The notes under the pieces: generated by a model
The model's database searches: none
The model's input: the letters and a program-made list of their open reading frames with translations, nothing else
Told to the model about the DNA's origin: nothing
Shown: positions 55,001 to 62,248 of the stretch, piece after piece
Layout: each line of letters begins with the position of its first letter
How positions within the stretch are numbered: the first letter of the stretch is position 1
Source: an uncultured Bacilli bacterium
Lineage (GTDB): Bacteria; Bacillota_I; Bacilli_A; ML615J-28; CAG-698
Length of the DNA: 64,000 nucleotides
Direction of reading: 5' to 3'
Assembly (NCBI GenBank): GCA_947627195.1
Contig: CANQVC010000003.1
Span: 1-64,000 of the forward strand
Program-made: the position numbers and the translations under genes

Positions 55001-55172
55001 TGTATTCACCACTTAATTCACTACCTCTAAGTGGAGTTGAATTAGACAATTTATGTCCACTACCAAAGCTTTGAATAACAACAACAAGAAGAAAAACAAA
55101 TACAGCAACGCCTATAGCAATTAACGCTATTCTTTTTATCATCTTGCTCGATATTTTAATTTTGCGTTTCAT
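52005..55172 (-). CDS. solute-binding protein with carbohydrate-binding-like modules, TM-anchored
   Basis: Protein of 1055 residues. The start is ATG 55172, with AAGGAGG upstream; the upstream in-frame start lies before that site. An N-terminal helix (about 14-35) without lipobox Cys should anchor it. Two jelly-roll-like modules follow (NGFYNLLLEYMPSTEE; EEGMYEISLRCKQN), then a helical region (about 465-545), then an extracellular solute-binding domain from about 615 (DVWLLTSENQGREQANAI; AGRGPDVAINVANGTPVNYA). Usual binding proteins have about 430 residues and a lipid anchor, so the extra modules are unusual. It overlaps the hexosaminidase gene by 17 bases; the ligand may be a hexosamine-containing glycan. 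Confidence 0.82.
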   Translation of the reverse strand: MKRKIKISSKMIKRIALIAIGVAVFVFLLVVVIQSFGSGHKLSNSTPLRGSELSGEYKEYVESYPQNFPENHPYVVNGENKAIPAEYNATLTQDANSGLDTTTGATHTINEVSYNYSGTLGKLIYDVVIPENGFYNLLLEYMPSTEEVYPDGEPSGGANIERAIEIDGEIPYSDLSNVAFQRIFTDGSSKLVDLAGNEIKPKQVEKPELRASYVYDQVGYVTEPYMIYFTAGAHTIGIESIRENMLVSKVFVTSIEKYISYEEYKAQYQGKPVVSGKVAYQIQGEGGPEEDGRTTNVVRSSSTIYAVSDRTSAYNVCIDENHNKTKSSPVKLVLNTIGGAKWSTPGDWITWDFEVQEEGMYEISLRCKQNVSRGLFSTRKLAIDGETPFAEAQNCKFVYNSDWSIVTLGTDKEAFLFYLTKGKHTITLECTLGDYATQISRVQYVIDDLNKLYRRIIQKTGINPDPYINYFGGDSGKEFIAEAKEKFQEAVDTLTDVSKKITEISGEKSSETASLETMSVQLKQFIKDHYKIQKNLSDFSTNISSLGTWILDVSQQALSIDYLVVHSSDYKLPKANPNAFGSLWFNIKGFVLSFFYDYESVGLTEANSEWKDVDVWLLTSENQGREQANAISSMINEERSNPNSVLNGVNVSLKVVSPDVLLTATLAGRGPDVAINVANGTPVNYALRGATFDLTTFSRSALDEIGYNNVPSFEEIALNEETMWFKQSAMVPYEFEGGYYALPYTQSFLVLFYRTDMFEEYDWSVPRTWDNLINLIPELQIQHFECYLPLNTVGSSSVVNQIFASYLYQSVDNARESAFYRTSINEFGEEYVESNFDSEAAMRAFEFWTSFYTDYSFPLQASFVNRFRSGETPIGIVNYDIYNTLAVSAPEIRGKWDFALLPGIEKENGEIDYLGAASGTALIMMKQTDVPFESWKFMQWFTSADTQAGYAREIEAILGAAARHNTANVEAFKRLSWTTKEQAVLLDQWEQTIGVPEVAGGYYTGRNLENAFRYVVNNNENPRQTLSDYILTINSEIDRKREEFGLATSTKAAKK

Positions 55173-57009
55173 GAGCTCCTCCTTCATAAAAATCTAAACT
55201 CTTTATAGCAAATTCTTTCAGTTTTTCTAAATTTAAAATAGTTTTATCTAAACCACTATATTTATTACGAATTAACCAAATTCTTTTTAATTCCAATATT
55301 AATCCATCTATCGAACCAATTGCTTCTTTTAGACAAGCAAGGCGATATTCGATATCAACTTTTGGTTGATGAGCTAGACTAACTTTCATAATTGTTTTTA
55401 AAACATTAATTGAATGAATAATTTCATCTTTAACTAATGAATCAACATCAGCAAATGATAATTCTTTACATTTTTGTTCAAAGAAATCATTCAATAAAAT
55501 AAATTCTTCTAAACTTAAATAATTATATTTCATTTTAGAAGTGAAATATTGAATTGGATCTTTTTCTTTTAAAGCATTTAATGCCCAAACCATTGAATAA
55601 AATGTTACACTACCATTACCTGTATAATGTGGTTCATATTTAAAATATGTACCAATATCCATCAATATATCAGAAATTAATTCTTTGGAATCATGGAAGA
55701 TATAATGATTTAAATAATATTTTAAATCTTTATAAGTTCCTTCTTTACAACGATAACTTAATAAACCAGCATAAGCTAAAGGAGCAAATGAAATTGGTAA
55801 ATGTTGCAAATGACCAACATCTCCCCAATCAGTAAGAATAACTCCCATTCCACCTAATTTATAAATATCCCAAACAGCATTATTAATTGTTTCTAACCAG
55901 TCTTGAGTTCGACCTAATAATGTGCACCATGTAGTAGTTCCTGGAGCAGCCATAAATTTAACCCCAGCATTTTTTAATTTTGATAAATGATCGTAGAAAG
56001 GATATTCAGCATCATATCCCCAATCAACAAATATCATATCTTTAGGAATTTTTGATAAGACATTGTCATGACGAATAAGAACATCTCCCCAAATTAATGG
56101 TGTTTTATGATATTTCTTTATTTCTTCATATGCTTTTATTGTATAATCTAAATATACATTTTCTTCGCCATATTTTTCACATTCTTCTTTAGATTTATCT
56201 TTTCCTAATTCGAATGGTTCATCAAAATTCATATGAAAATAAGATGATTTAAAATGAGGGAGCATATCGTGATACATTTTTTTAACTAATTCAATTGACT
56301 TTTCATCTAAAGGATTTAAAGTACTAGGTTTCCGATGTGAGCCCCATAAATCAATTCCATTAGGTGCTTCAGCAAGTTCTTTAAATTCATCTTTTTCAAG
56401 CCAATCAGTCATATGTCCAAATCCATTTTGATTTGGTACAAAATCTATTTCGTGTAATAAAGCATAATCTTCAATTTCATGATATTCATCAAGACTTAAA
56501 TATGAATCTTTTTCTAGATATTGTTTAAATGATTTATATTCAAAACTAAATCCTTCAACATATAATTCTAAATGATTCATTTTTAAATCACTCATTATAT
56601 CAATAATTTTCTTTACAGTTTCTACCTTTGGCACTTTATTACGACTAATATCGTAAGTAAATCCTCTAATTTCAATATCAGGACCATCTTCAATATGAAC
56701 ACATTTCATAAAAGGGTGATATATCTGTTTTAACGTTTTCACAGCATAATAAAAACCACTATTACTATTAGCATATATTGTAATTTTGTTTGGTTCAATA
56801 TCAAGTTCGTAATATTGATCTTTTAAAGATTTTTTTGTTATTAATAAAAAGTTGCTTTCCTCTTTAGATACTTGTTTATATTTTATAAATTCATTTAATT
56901 CTTGTATAACAGATTTTATGTTTATATCAAAGTAAATAAAGAATTCTGTTATATTTAATTCACCAAGTAAATCCTTTTGAATTTTTACTCTAGGGTAAAT
57001 GAGATACAT
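55156..57009 (-). CDS. GH20-like beta-N-acetylhexosaminidase
   Basis: Cytoplasmic glycosidase of 617 residues, no signal peptide. A small alpha/beta N-terminal domain (1-105) is followed by the barrel: RGFTYDISRNKVP, then a catalytic Asp-Glu pair in MNFDEPFELG (near 273-282), the usual GH20 signature. LIWGDVL and FVDWGYD, and late Trp residues (TTTWCT; TDWGD), would line the sugar pocket. GH20 enzymes remove terminal GlcNAc or GalNAc. GGAGG precedes ATG 57009. First gene of the uptake operon, so imported oligosaccharides are probably cut inside the cell, and products would flow to NagB. Confidence 0.85.
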   Translation of the reverse strand: MYLIYPRVKIQKDLLGELNITEFFIYFDINIKSVIQELNEFIKYKQVSKEESNFLLITKKSLKDQYYELDIEPNKITIYANSNSGFYYAVKTLKQIYHPFMKCVHIEDGPDIEIRGFTYDISRNKVPKVETVKKIIDIMSDLKMNHLELYVEGFSFEYKSFKQYLEKDSYLSLDEYHEIEDYALLHEIDFVPNQNGFGHMTDWLEKDEFKELAEAPNGIDLWGSHRKPSTLNPLDEKSIELVKKMYHDMLPHFKSSYFHMNFDEPFELGKDKSKEECEKYGEENVYLDYTIKAYEEIKKYHKTPLIWGDVLIRHDNVLSKIPKDMIFVDWGYDAEYPFYDHLSKLKNAGVKFMAAPGTTTWCTLLGRTQDWLETINNAVWDIYKLGGMGVILTDWGDVGHLQHLPISFAPLAYAGLLSYRCKEGTYKDLKYYLNHYIFHDSKELISDILMDIGTYFKYEPHYTGNGSVTFYSMVWALNALKEKDPIQYFTSKMKYNYLSLEEFILLNDFFEQKCKELSFADVDSLVKDEIIHSINVLKTIMKVSLAHQPKVDIEYRLACLKEAIGSIDGLILELKRIWLIRNKYSGLDKTILNLEKLKEFAIKSLDFYEGGAHETQN

Positions 57010-57050
57010 GATTCCTCCTTTCTAGAAAAAGCGTTTTTTCTCTTATGTTT

Positions 57051-57079
57051 ATTATACCATAGTATACCATTTTTTTCAA
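57051..57079 (-). promoter_or_regulatory. promoter of the glycan-uptake operon with TGGTATA repeats
   Basis: TTGAAA (57074-57079), 17 bases, TATAAT (57051-57056) with extended -10 TGG. The direct repeat TGGTATACTA-TGGTATAATA fills the spacer and the -10, and could be an operator for a GntR- or LacI-type regulator; the half-site resembles that of NagR-like regulators, though the orientation differs. Confidence 0.75.
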
Positions 57080-57489
57080 GGCATATTTCAATTTTTGTTA
57101 ATACTTTTTCAAAATGATACCAGTTTCTCATTTTTCAAAATGATACCACCTATTTGATATTTTTTTAATTGTTTTAATATATATGACCATATATTCAATA
57201 ATATTTGAAATTGTATTTATTTCATAAATTGTTTTAAAATTAATGATTTTATTAACACATATAACTCTTTTTAATTAAAAACAGCTAATAAATAAAGTAT
57301 TTTATCTAAAAAAAAGTCAATTTAAAATTTAAATTATATTTCAAATAAAAATAATCAATAGCTAAAGATTACTAAATATTTTAAAAAAATTATTTTACTT
57401 AACTAAAACAATATTATATTTTTACTAATTTCAAATATTTAAATGGTATCATTTTGATTAATGATTAACAGGCATATTTCAATTTTTAT
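57078..57489. mobile_element. possible remnant or non-autonomous element with IS21-like end repeats
   Basis: An 18-base direct repeat (AGGCATATTTCAATTTTT) occurs at 57079-57096 and 57471-57488. Just inside the left copy, TTTTTCAAAATGATACCA occurs twice (57105-57122 and 57131-57148); just inside the right copy its inverse, TGGTATCATTTTGA, occurs once (57444-57457). Tandem copies of such a motif at one end and an inverted copy at the other recall IS21-family ends. The interior is AT-rich with no open frame, so no transposase remains. Apart from this, the 57010-57574 gap shows nothing recognisable. Confidence 0.45.
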
Positions 57490-57573
57490 GTGCAATGTGC
57501 ACATTTTTATTTTTTGTTTAAGATATAATAAAAAAATAATTAATTAAAAATTTCCTACTTATAAATATAATAA

Positions 57574-57611
57574 AAAAGCTGATAATGTCATTTAAGATCA
57601 TTATCAACTTT
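57574..57611 (-). terminator. terminator overlapping the end of queH
   Basis: Arms AAGTTGATAATG and CATTATCAGCTT with an 11-base loop, followed by TTTTATT on the minus strand. The 5' arm codes for the last residues of QueH and the stop codon is in the loop, so the last translating ribosome may influence termination. Confidence 0.85.
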
Positions 57612-58205
57612 ATTACTTTCTAACAAAGAATATTTACATCCACAATATTCTTGACGGTATAAATTATATTTTTTCGATAATTGAATAGATTTTTTATATC
57701 CTTCTTTTTTCTTAAAATTGGAATAGAAAAAAGGAATATCATAAACTTTAGAAAAATGTTCACCAAGTTCATTTATCCAATCACTATTTTTATAAGGGCT
57801 AATTGAAAGAGTTGTTGTGAAAAAATCATAACCTAATCTTTTAGCTTCTTTAGCTGTTTCTTCTAAACGGAAGCTATAACAACAATAACATCTTTTACTT
57901 CCTTCTTTTAAATGTTCAAACCCTAATATAGCATTATCATATCTAAGTGGGTCATACTTTCCCTCGATGAATTTAAATTCTAGAGGAATCTTTTTAAATT
58001 GTTCTTTTCTTTTATCATATTCTTCTTTAGGAAAAATATTAGGATTATCATAAAAAATAGTAATTGCAAAATATTTATTTAAAATGTCCAATACTTCAGT
58101 AGAACAAGGTGCACAACAAGCATGAATTAATATTTTAGGTTTAGGATTTTGTGGTTCTGATTTAAGAAATTCAGTATAAGCTAAATAGCTATCAACTTTA
58201 AACAT
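57588..58205 (-). CDS. queH: epoxyqueuosine reductase QueH
   Basis: Last step of queuosine tRNA modification, by the QueH (non-QueG) route. The 205-residue protein has the diagnostic HACCAPCS motif (C30, C31, C34), a second cysteine cluster RCYCCYSFRLEETA near 102-115, and a late CGC near 186; these bind the iron-sulfur cluster and second iron. It lies 1 base after the GHL10 gene. The link with wall genes is probably only by operon. Confidence 0.93.
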   Translation of the reverse strand: MFKVDSYLAYTEFLKSEPQNPKPKILIHACCAPCSTEVLDILNKYFAITIFYDNPNIFPKEEYDKRKEQFKKIPLEFKFIEGKYDPLRYDNAILGFEHLKEGSKRCYCCYSFRLEETAKEAKRLGYDFFTTTLSISPYKNSDWINELGEHFSKVYDIPFFYSNFKKKEGYKKSIQLSKKYNLYRQEYCGCKYSLLESNKVDNDLK

Positions 58206-58206
58206 T

Positions 58207-59517
58207 TTAATAAGGTTTTACATCCTTTGTCCAAGCTTTTAATAATAATTCTCTAGCTTTAACTAATGTTGGTTTATCATTTTTAACAAAGTCATGATAT
58301 GTAAAGAAAACACATCCTTTAACATTTTCATATAAATCATTAACTTTCAATTGGTTAATTATTTCTTCAGGATTTCCCCAATTGCCATGATCAGTATAAC
58401 GATAAATTCCTTGACCAATATATAATTTAACATTAGTCTTTTTTGCTGCCCAACTCCACCAATCAACTAAATCAGCATATTTCACAATTTCAATTGTTTT
58501 GCCATCTTCTGCTACTTTAAAACTATCTAAGGAAAAATAATCTTGAGGAACAACATAATCTATCCAACCTTTTTCCATCCATAGATATATATCAGCATAT
58601 AATCCTTCATAACATTGGAAACATGAATGATGATTATGTGAGCCATATTCCCATCCGCCTTCTTTACCAGCTTCAGCGAAATGACTAGAATGAGTACGAT
58701 AAATACCAAATGGACTAATACCAAATTCTACTTTATGATCTAACGTATTTAACGCATCATGAATTTTCTTAATCATGGTATTAACATTTTCTCTTCTAAA
58801 ATCATCTAAAGAAAGTTCAGGGTGTAATGCTTGATGTTTTTTTTCTTCAAGTGGATCACTAATTGGATCATATGGATAAAAATAATCATCGATATGAATA
58901 GCTTTAATTGGATATTTTTTCGCAATTTCTAATACTGTATCAACAAGATAATCTTGAACTTTCGAACTAGCTGGATCTAATATTAATTTATGTTCAGATG
59001 TTTCAATAACACAATCAGGATATTTACGAGCAAAATTTTTAGGACTTAATTTTTCTTGTAAGAATTGTTCTTTTGTCATGTTAATTTCATTTAATTTTGT
59101 ACCTCTAACACGATAAGGATTCATCCATGCATGTACATCAATTTCAGCTTCTTTTGCTTTATTAACAAAATAACCAAATAAATCAAATCCAGGATCTTCA
59201 TCTTCAGTTTTTGTCTTACTTAAATAACAACTCCATGGATTAATATCTGATTGGTAAAAGGCATCACATCCTGGACGTACTTGAAATACAACAGTATTTA
59301 AATGATATTTTTTACAAGTTTTAATGACATCATCCATTTGTTCTTTGTATTCTTCAATAGAATCACAAGGATGTATATCAATATTTTCCACAGTAGAAAA
59401 CCAAACACCTCTAGTTTCTTGCTTTTTTTCTTTCACATTTTCGTTAATCATGACAGGTTTATCAGTACCATAATATGTAATAAATCCTTCACGTTCAACA
59501 CATTCAATTTTCTTCAT
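58207..59517 (-). CDS. GHL10-family glycosyl hydrolase-like protein
   Basis: Protein of about 436 residues in the GHL10/DUF187 family (YngK-like; barrel enzymes thought to act on wall glycans). Typical pieces: RGVWFSTVENIDIHP, NTVVFQVRPGCDAFY, DVHAWMNPYRV, IHIDDYFYP, and WWSWAAKKTNVKLYIGQGIYRY. No signal peptide, so cytoplasmic unless exported otherwise. The start is set at ATG 59517, 7 bases after AGGAG; the ATG at 59532 would lie over that site. The gene overlaps the LD-carboxypeptidase gene. Confidence 0.85.
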   Translation of the reverse strand: MKKIECVEREGFITYYGTDKPVMINENVKEKKQETRGVWFSTVENIDIHPCDSIEEYKEQMDDVIKTCKKYHLNTVVFQVRPGCDAFYQSDINPWSCYLSKTKTEDEDPGFDLFGYFVNKAKEAEIDVHAWMNPYRVRGTKLNEINMTKEQFLQEKLSPKNFARKYPDCVIETSEHKLILDPASSKVQDYLVDTVLEIAKKYPIKAIHIDDYFYPYDPISDPLEEKKHQALHPELSLDDFRRENVNTMIKKIHDALNTLDHKVEFGISPFGIYRTHSSHFAEAGKEGGWEYGSHNHHSCFQCYEGLYADIYLWMEKGWIDYVVPQDYFSLDSFKVAEDGKTIEIVKYADLVDWWSWAAKKTNVKLYIGQGIYRYTDHGNWGNPEEIINQLKVNDLYENVKGCVFFTYHDFVKNDKPTLVKARELLLKAWTKDVKPY

Positions 59518-60454
59518 CATTATTCTCCTCATATAATTCTTCTAAAATTGTTATTTCTTGTTTATTAGCATCTAATCTTACTTTTAAGCCAATTGGTAAA
59601 TTAATAAAAGGAAATTGATGACCAGATGCAAAATGATAAATAACAGGTTTATTTAAATTTTGAAAATATTCTTGAATTAATTCATCAACTTCAGGTTCAT
59701 CATCATCTTTATGACAATTTGTGAAATGTCCAAAGATAAATCCTTTAGCTTCATCAAGATATCCCCCTAATCTTAATTGAGCAAACATCCGATCAATATT
59801 ATATGGTTGTTCATCAACTTCTTCAATAAAAACAATTTTATCTTTAAAATCAATTTCATAAGGAGTACCTATCAAATCGGATATTAAACATAAGTTGCCA
59901 CCACTCATTTCTCCTTCAACAATTCCTCCACATAATGTTTTAGCATCATTATAAGGATTTTTTAAAACACGGTTTAAAGTGTTAGTTGTCAATAATGTTT
60001 TAAATTCATTTAAGGAAAATTCATCACATTTAGGACTTGATATAAATATTCCAACTTGTCCATGAACCGTTGGTAAATAACTATATTTATATAAATTATT
60101 TAATAATACAGTAATATCACTAAATCCCATAAATAATTTAGGATGTTTTTTAATCATTTCATAATCTATTTTATCAACAATTCTACTTGCTCCACAGCCA
60201 CCTTTATAACATATAATAGCTTTTATATTAGGATCTAAAAACATTTGATGAATGTCATTTATTCTTTCTTCATCATTTCCTGCTAAATAGCCATGTTGTA
60301 AATAACATGTTTTGCCAAATTGAACATTATAACCAAAAGAAGAAAAAATATCTTCAATTTTTTTCATTCTTTCTTGTTGTTTATTTCTTGAAGAAGGGCA
60401 AATAAAACCAATTGTATCCCCTTTCTTCAACATTCTTACTTGACATTTATTCAT
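59504..60454 (-). CDS. ldcA: LD-carboxypeptidase (S66 family)
   Basis: Serine peptidase of 316 residues related to LdcA/MccF, which removes the terminal D-Ala of wall tetrapeptides in the cytoplasm. Motifs: GFICPSSRNKQ, YKGGCGASRI, catalytic Ser in MGFSDIT (about 112), EGEMSGGNLCLI, FIEEVDE, and a late His in ASGHQFPFINLPIG. ATG 60454 is preferred; a GTG overlapping the upstream gene by 8 bases is possible. MccF-like activity (microcin cleavage) is an alternative, but the operon partners favour wall recycling. Confidence 0.88.
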   Translation of the reverse strand: MNKCQVRMLKKGDTIGFICPSSRNKQQERMKKIEDIFSSFGYNVQFGKTCYLQHGYLAGNDEERINDIHQMFLDPNIKAIICYKGGCGASRIVDKIDYEMIKKHPKLFMGFSDITVLLNNLYKYSYLPTVHGQVGIFISSPKCDEFSLNEFKTLLTTNTLNRVLKNPYNDAKTLCGGIVEGEMSGGNLCLISDLIGTPYEIDFKDKIVFIEEVDEQPYNIDRMFAQLRLGGYLDEAKGFIFGHFTNCHKDDDEPEVDELIQEYFQNLNKPVIYHFASGHQFPFINLPIGLKVRLDANKQEITILEELYEENNDEEN

Positions 60455-60455
60455 A

Positions 60456-61154
60456 TTAATCACTAAATGAATTAGGTTTTACAGTAAATTTGCCATAATC
60501 TTGGACATTAAATGCTTGAGCATGTTCACATTTAGCTAAGCATCCACGAACATAAGTTAAATGAGTATAATAATTATAATATTTAAAATCTTTACTGTTC
60601 ATAATAAACCAATGTTTAGCAATAGCTTTTGTCCATAAATCATAACCTTCAGAACAATTAACTAAAATATATGGATCAAATCCTATTCTATCTTCCCAGT
60701 TTTCACAGAAATATACTGGAGAATACCATCTTTCAAGAGGTACTTTATCCCCCATATCAATGCCTGCATAAAATTGAGCATCAACTACAATTTTAGAACA
60801 TGTTGCATGATCTTTATGCATACTATTTTTCCAATGAGTGAAAATTGCATTTGGACGATATTTACGAATTAAAGCTGCAACTTGTAATCTAACTTCATCA
60901 TTATCAGGAAGTTCACCATCACAATAAGGGAATACAATTGATTCACCATTTAACATTTCCGCAAATTCTTTTGCTTCTTTTACTTTTTGCACACGATATT
61001 CTTCAACAGTCATTGTTTTGGGATTTCCTCTTTCACCTGCTGTTAAAGCAACAGTAATAATTCTATCACCTATTAATGCTTGTGTAGCTAATACACAACC
61101 ACATGTTAACTCCATATCACCGATATGTCCACCAATTGCCATAAATGTTTTCAT
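60456..61154 (-). CDS. PIG-L/LmbE-type deacetylase
   Basis: Zinc deacetylase of 232 residues. The first metal motif reads GGHIGDMEL (H10, D13), a variant of the usual AHPDDE; the second is HKDH (113-116). The family removes N-acetyl groups from sugars or amino-sugar conjugates. In this operon it could act on a GlcNAc- or MurNAc-containing fragment, but bacillithiol-like or other conjugates are also possible. Starts 30 bases after the serine hydrolase gene with GGAG upstream. Confidence 0.88.
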   Translation of the reverse strand: MKTFMAIGGHIGDMELTCGCVLATQALIGDRIITVALTAGERGNPKTMTVEEYRVQKVKEAKEFAEMLNGESIVFPYCDGELPDNDEVRLQVAALIRKYRPNAIFTHWKNSMHKDHATCSKIVVDAQFYAGIDMGDKVPLERWYSPVYFCENWEDRIGFDPYILVNCSEGYDLWTKAIAKHWFIMNSKDFKYYNYYTHLTYVRGCLAKCEHAQAFNVQDYGKFTVKPNSFSD

Positions 61155-61184
61155 TTTTTAATTCTCCTTTTTTATATTTATTTT

Positions 61185-62240
61185 TTATTCAAACATTGTA
61201 TCTAAATGAGTAAAGATATAATTTGCTAATCTTGCTCTGAATGGAATAATTTTATTATTTTGTCTTGTAGGATGTACACGGTTACTTAAAACGCAATATG
61301 CTACTTTATTTTGACGATCAATGACAATATTAGTGCCAGTAAAACCTGTATGCATAATCGTTTCATCACTAGCAAATTCTCCACAACAACATTGTTTTCC
61401 TTTCACAATCCAACCTATTCCTCTTCGATATGTATCTAAACTAATTCCTTCTTTTTCTTCTACTTGGGGTTTAAAGAATAAATCGATACTTTGTTTAGAC
61501 AATATTCTTTTTCCTTTGTACATACCATTATCTAAAATCATTTTAAGAAAATGACTTAAATCTTTAACACAACTGAATAAACCAGCATGGCCTGCAACAC
61601 CATCTAATGTATGAGCAACTTCATCATGAACATAGCCACGATCTATTTTGTCACCTCTATCTTCAGTAGGGGCACATCTATTTACATCAGTTGGACAATA
61701 CCCTGAATCAAACATTTCTAAAGGTTCAAGCAAGTTCTCTTTCACAAACTTATCTAATGGCATATTACTTACTTTTTCAATAATCCATCCAAGTAAAATA
61801 AATCCTAAATCAGAATAAACCATTTTAGTGTTTTTTTCATATTCCTTTTCACAACTCATGATATTATCATATAATTCTTGTTTGGACAAGAAATGTCCAT
61901 TTATTAAATCAGCTGGTAAACCAGAAGTATGAGTTAATAAATCCCATATTGTAACATCTTTATGAATAAAATCAGGAAGAAATACTGATACATAATCATA
62001 TAAACGAATCAATCCTCTTTCAGCTAACATCATTATTGAACTTGTTGTGGCAACAACTTTTGTACATGATGCCATATCATAAAGAGTATTAATATCATTA
62101 TCTTCTTCAACTGGATATAAACTCTTTTTGCCATATGCATGAAAATAAGTTTTGTCATTAATTATTAAACATAATGTTGCTCCAGGAAATACTCCATCTT
62201 TAACTGCTTTAGTCATTATTTCATTAACTTTTTCAATCAT
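61185..62240 (-). CDS. beta-lactamase-fold serine hydrolase
   Basis: Protein of 351 residues of the class C beta-lactamase/D-aminopeptidase fold. SxxK is S58-C-T-K61, the YxN-type motif is Y142-S-D, and the third motif is HTGFTG near 292-297. No signal peptide, so it should work in the cytoplasm, unlike a true beta-lactamase or DD-peptidase. It could act as a D-amino peptidase or amide hydrolase on wall peptides or related esters. It lies 8 bases after the LysA fusion gene. Confidence 0.85.
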   Translation of the reverse strand: MIEKVNEIMTKAVKDGVFPGATLCLIINDKTYFHAYGKKSLYPVEEDNDINTLYDMASCTKVVATTSSIMMLAERGLIRLYDYVSVFLPDFIHKDVTIWDLLTHTSGLPADLINGHFLSKQELYDNIMSCEKEYEKNTKMVYSDLGFILLGWIIEKVSNMPLDKFVKENLLEPLEMFDSGYCPTDVNRCAPTEDRGDKIDRGYVHDEVAHTLDGVAGHAGLFSCVKDLSHFLKMILDNGMYKGKRILSKQSIDLFFKPQVEEKEGISLDTYRRGIGWIVKGKQCCCGEFASDETIMHTGFTGTNIVIDRQNKVAYCVLSNRVHPTRQNNKIIPFRARLANYIFTHLDTMFE

Positions 62241-62248
62241 ATTGCCTC

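Noticed and set aside
57105-57148. Two close repeats as a possible CRISPR array
   Set aside because: Only two direct units 26 bases apart, with a third in inverse orientation 300 bases away and no cas genes; this fits mobile-element ends instead.
61185-62240. Antibiotic-resistance beta-lactamase
   Set aside because: The fold motifs are shared with many peptidases and esterases, there is no export signal, and the operon context is wall-peptide metabolism.
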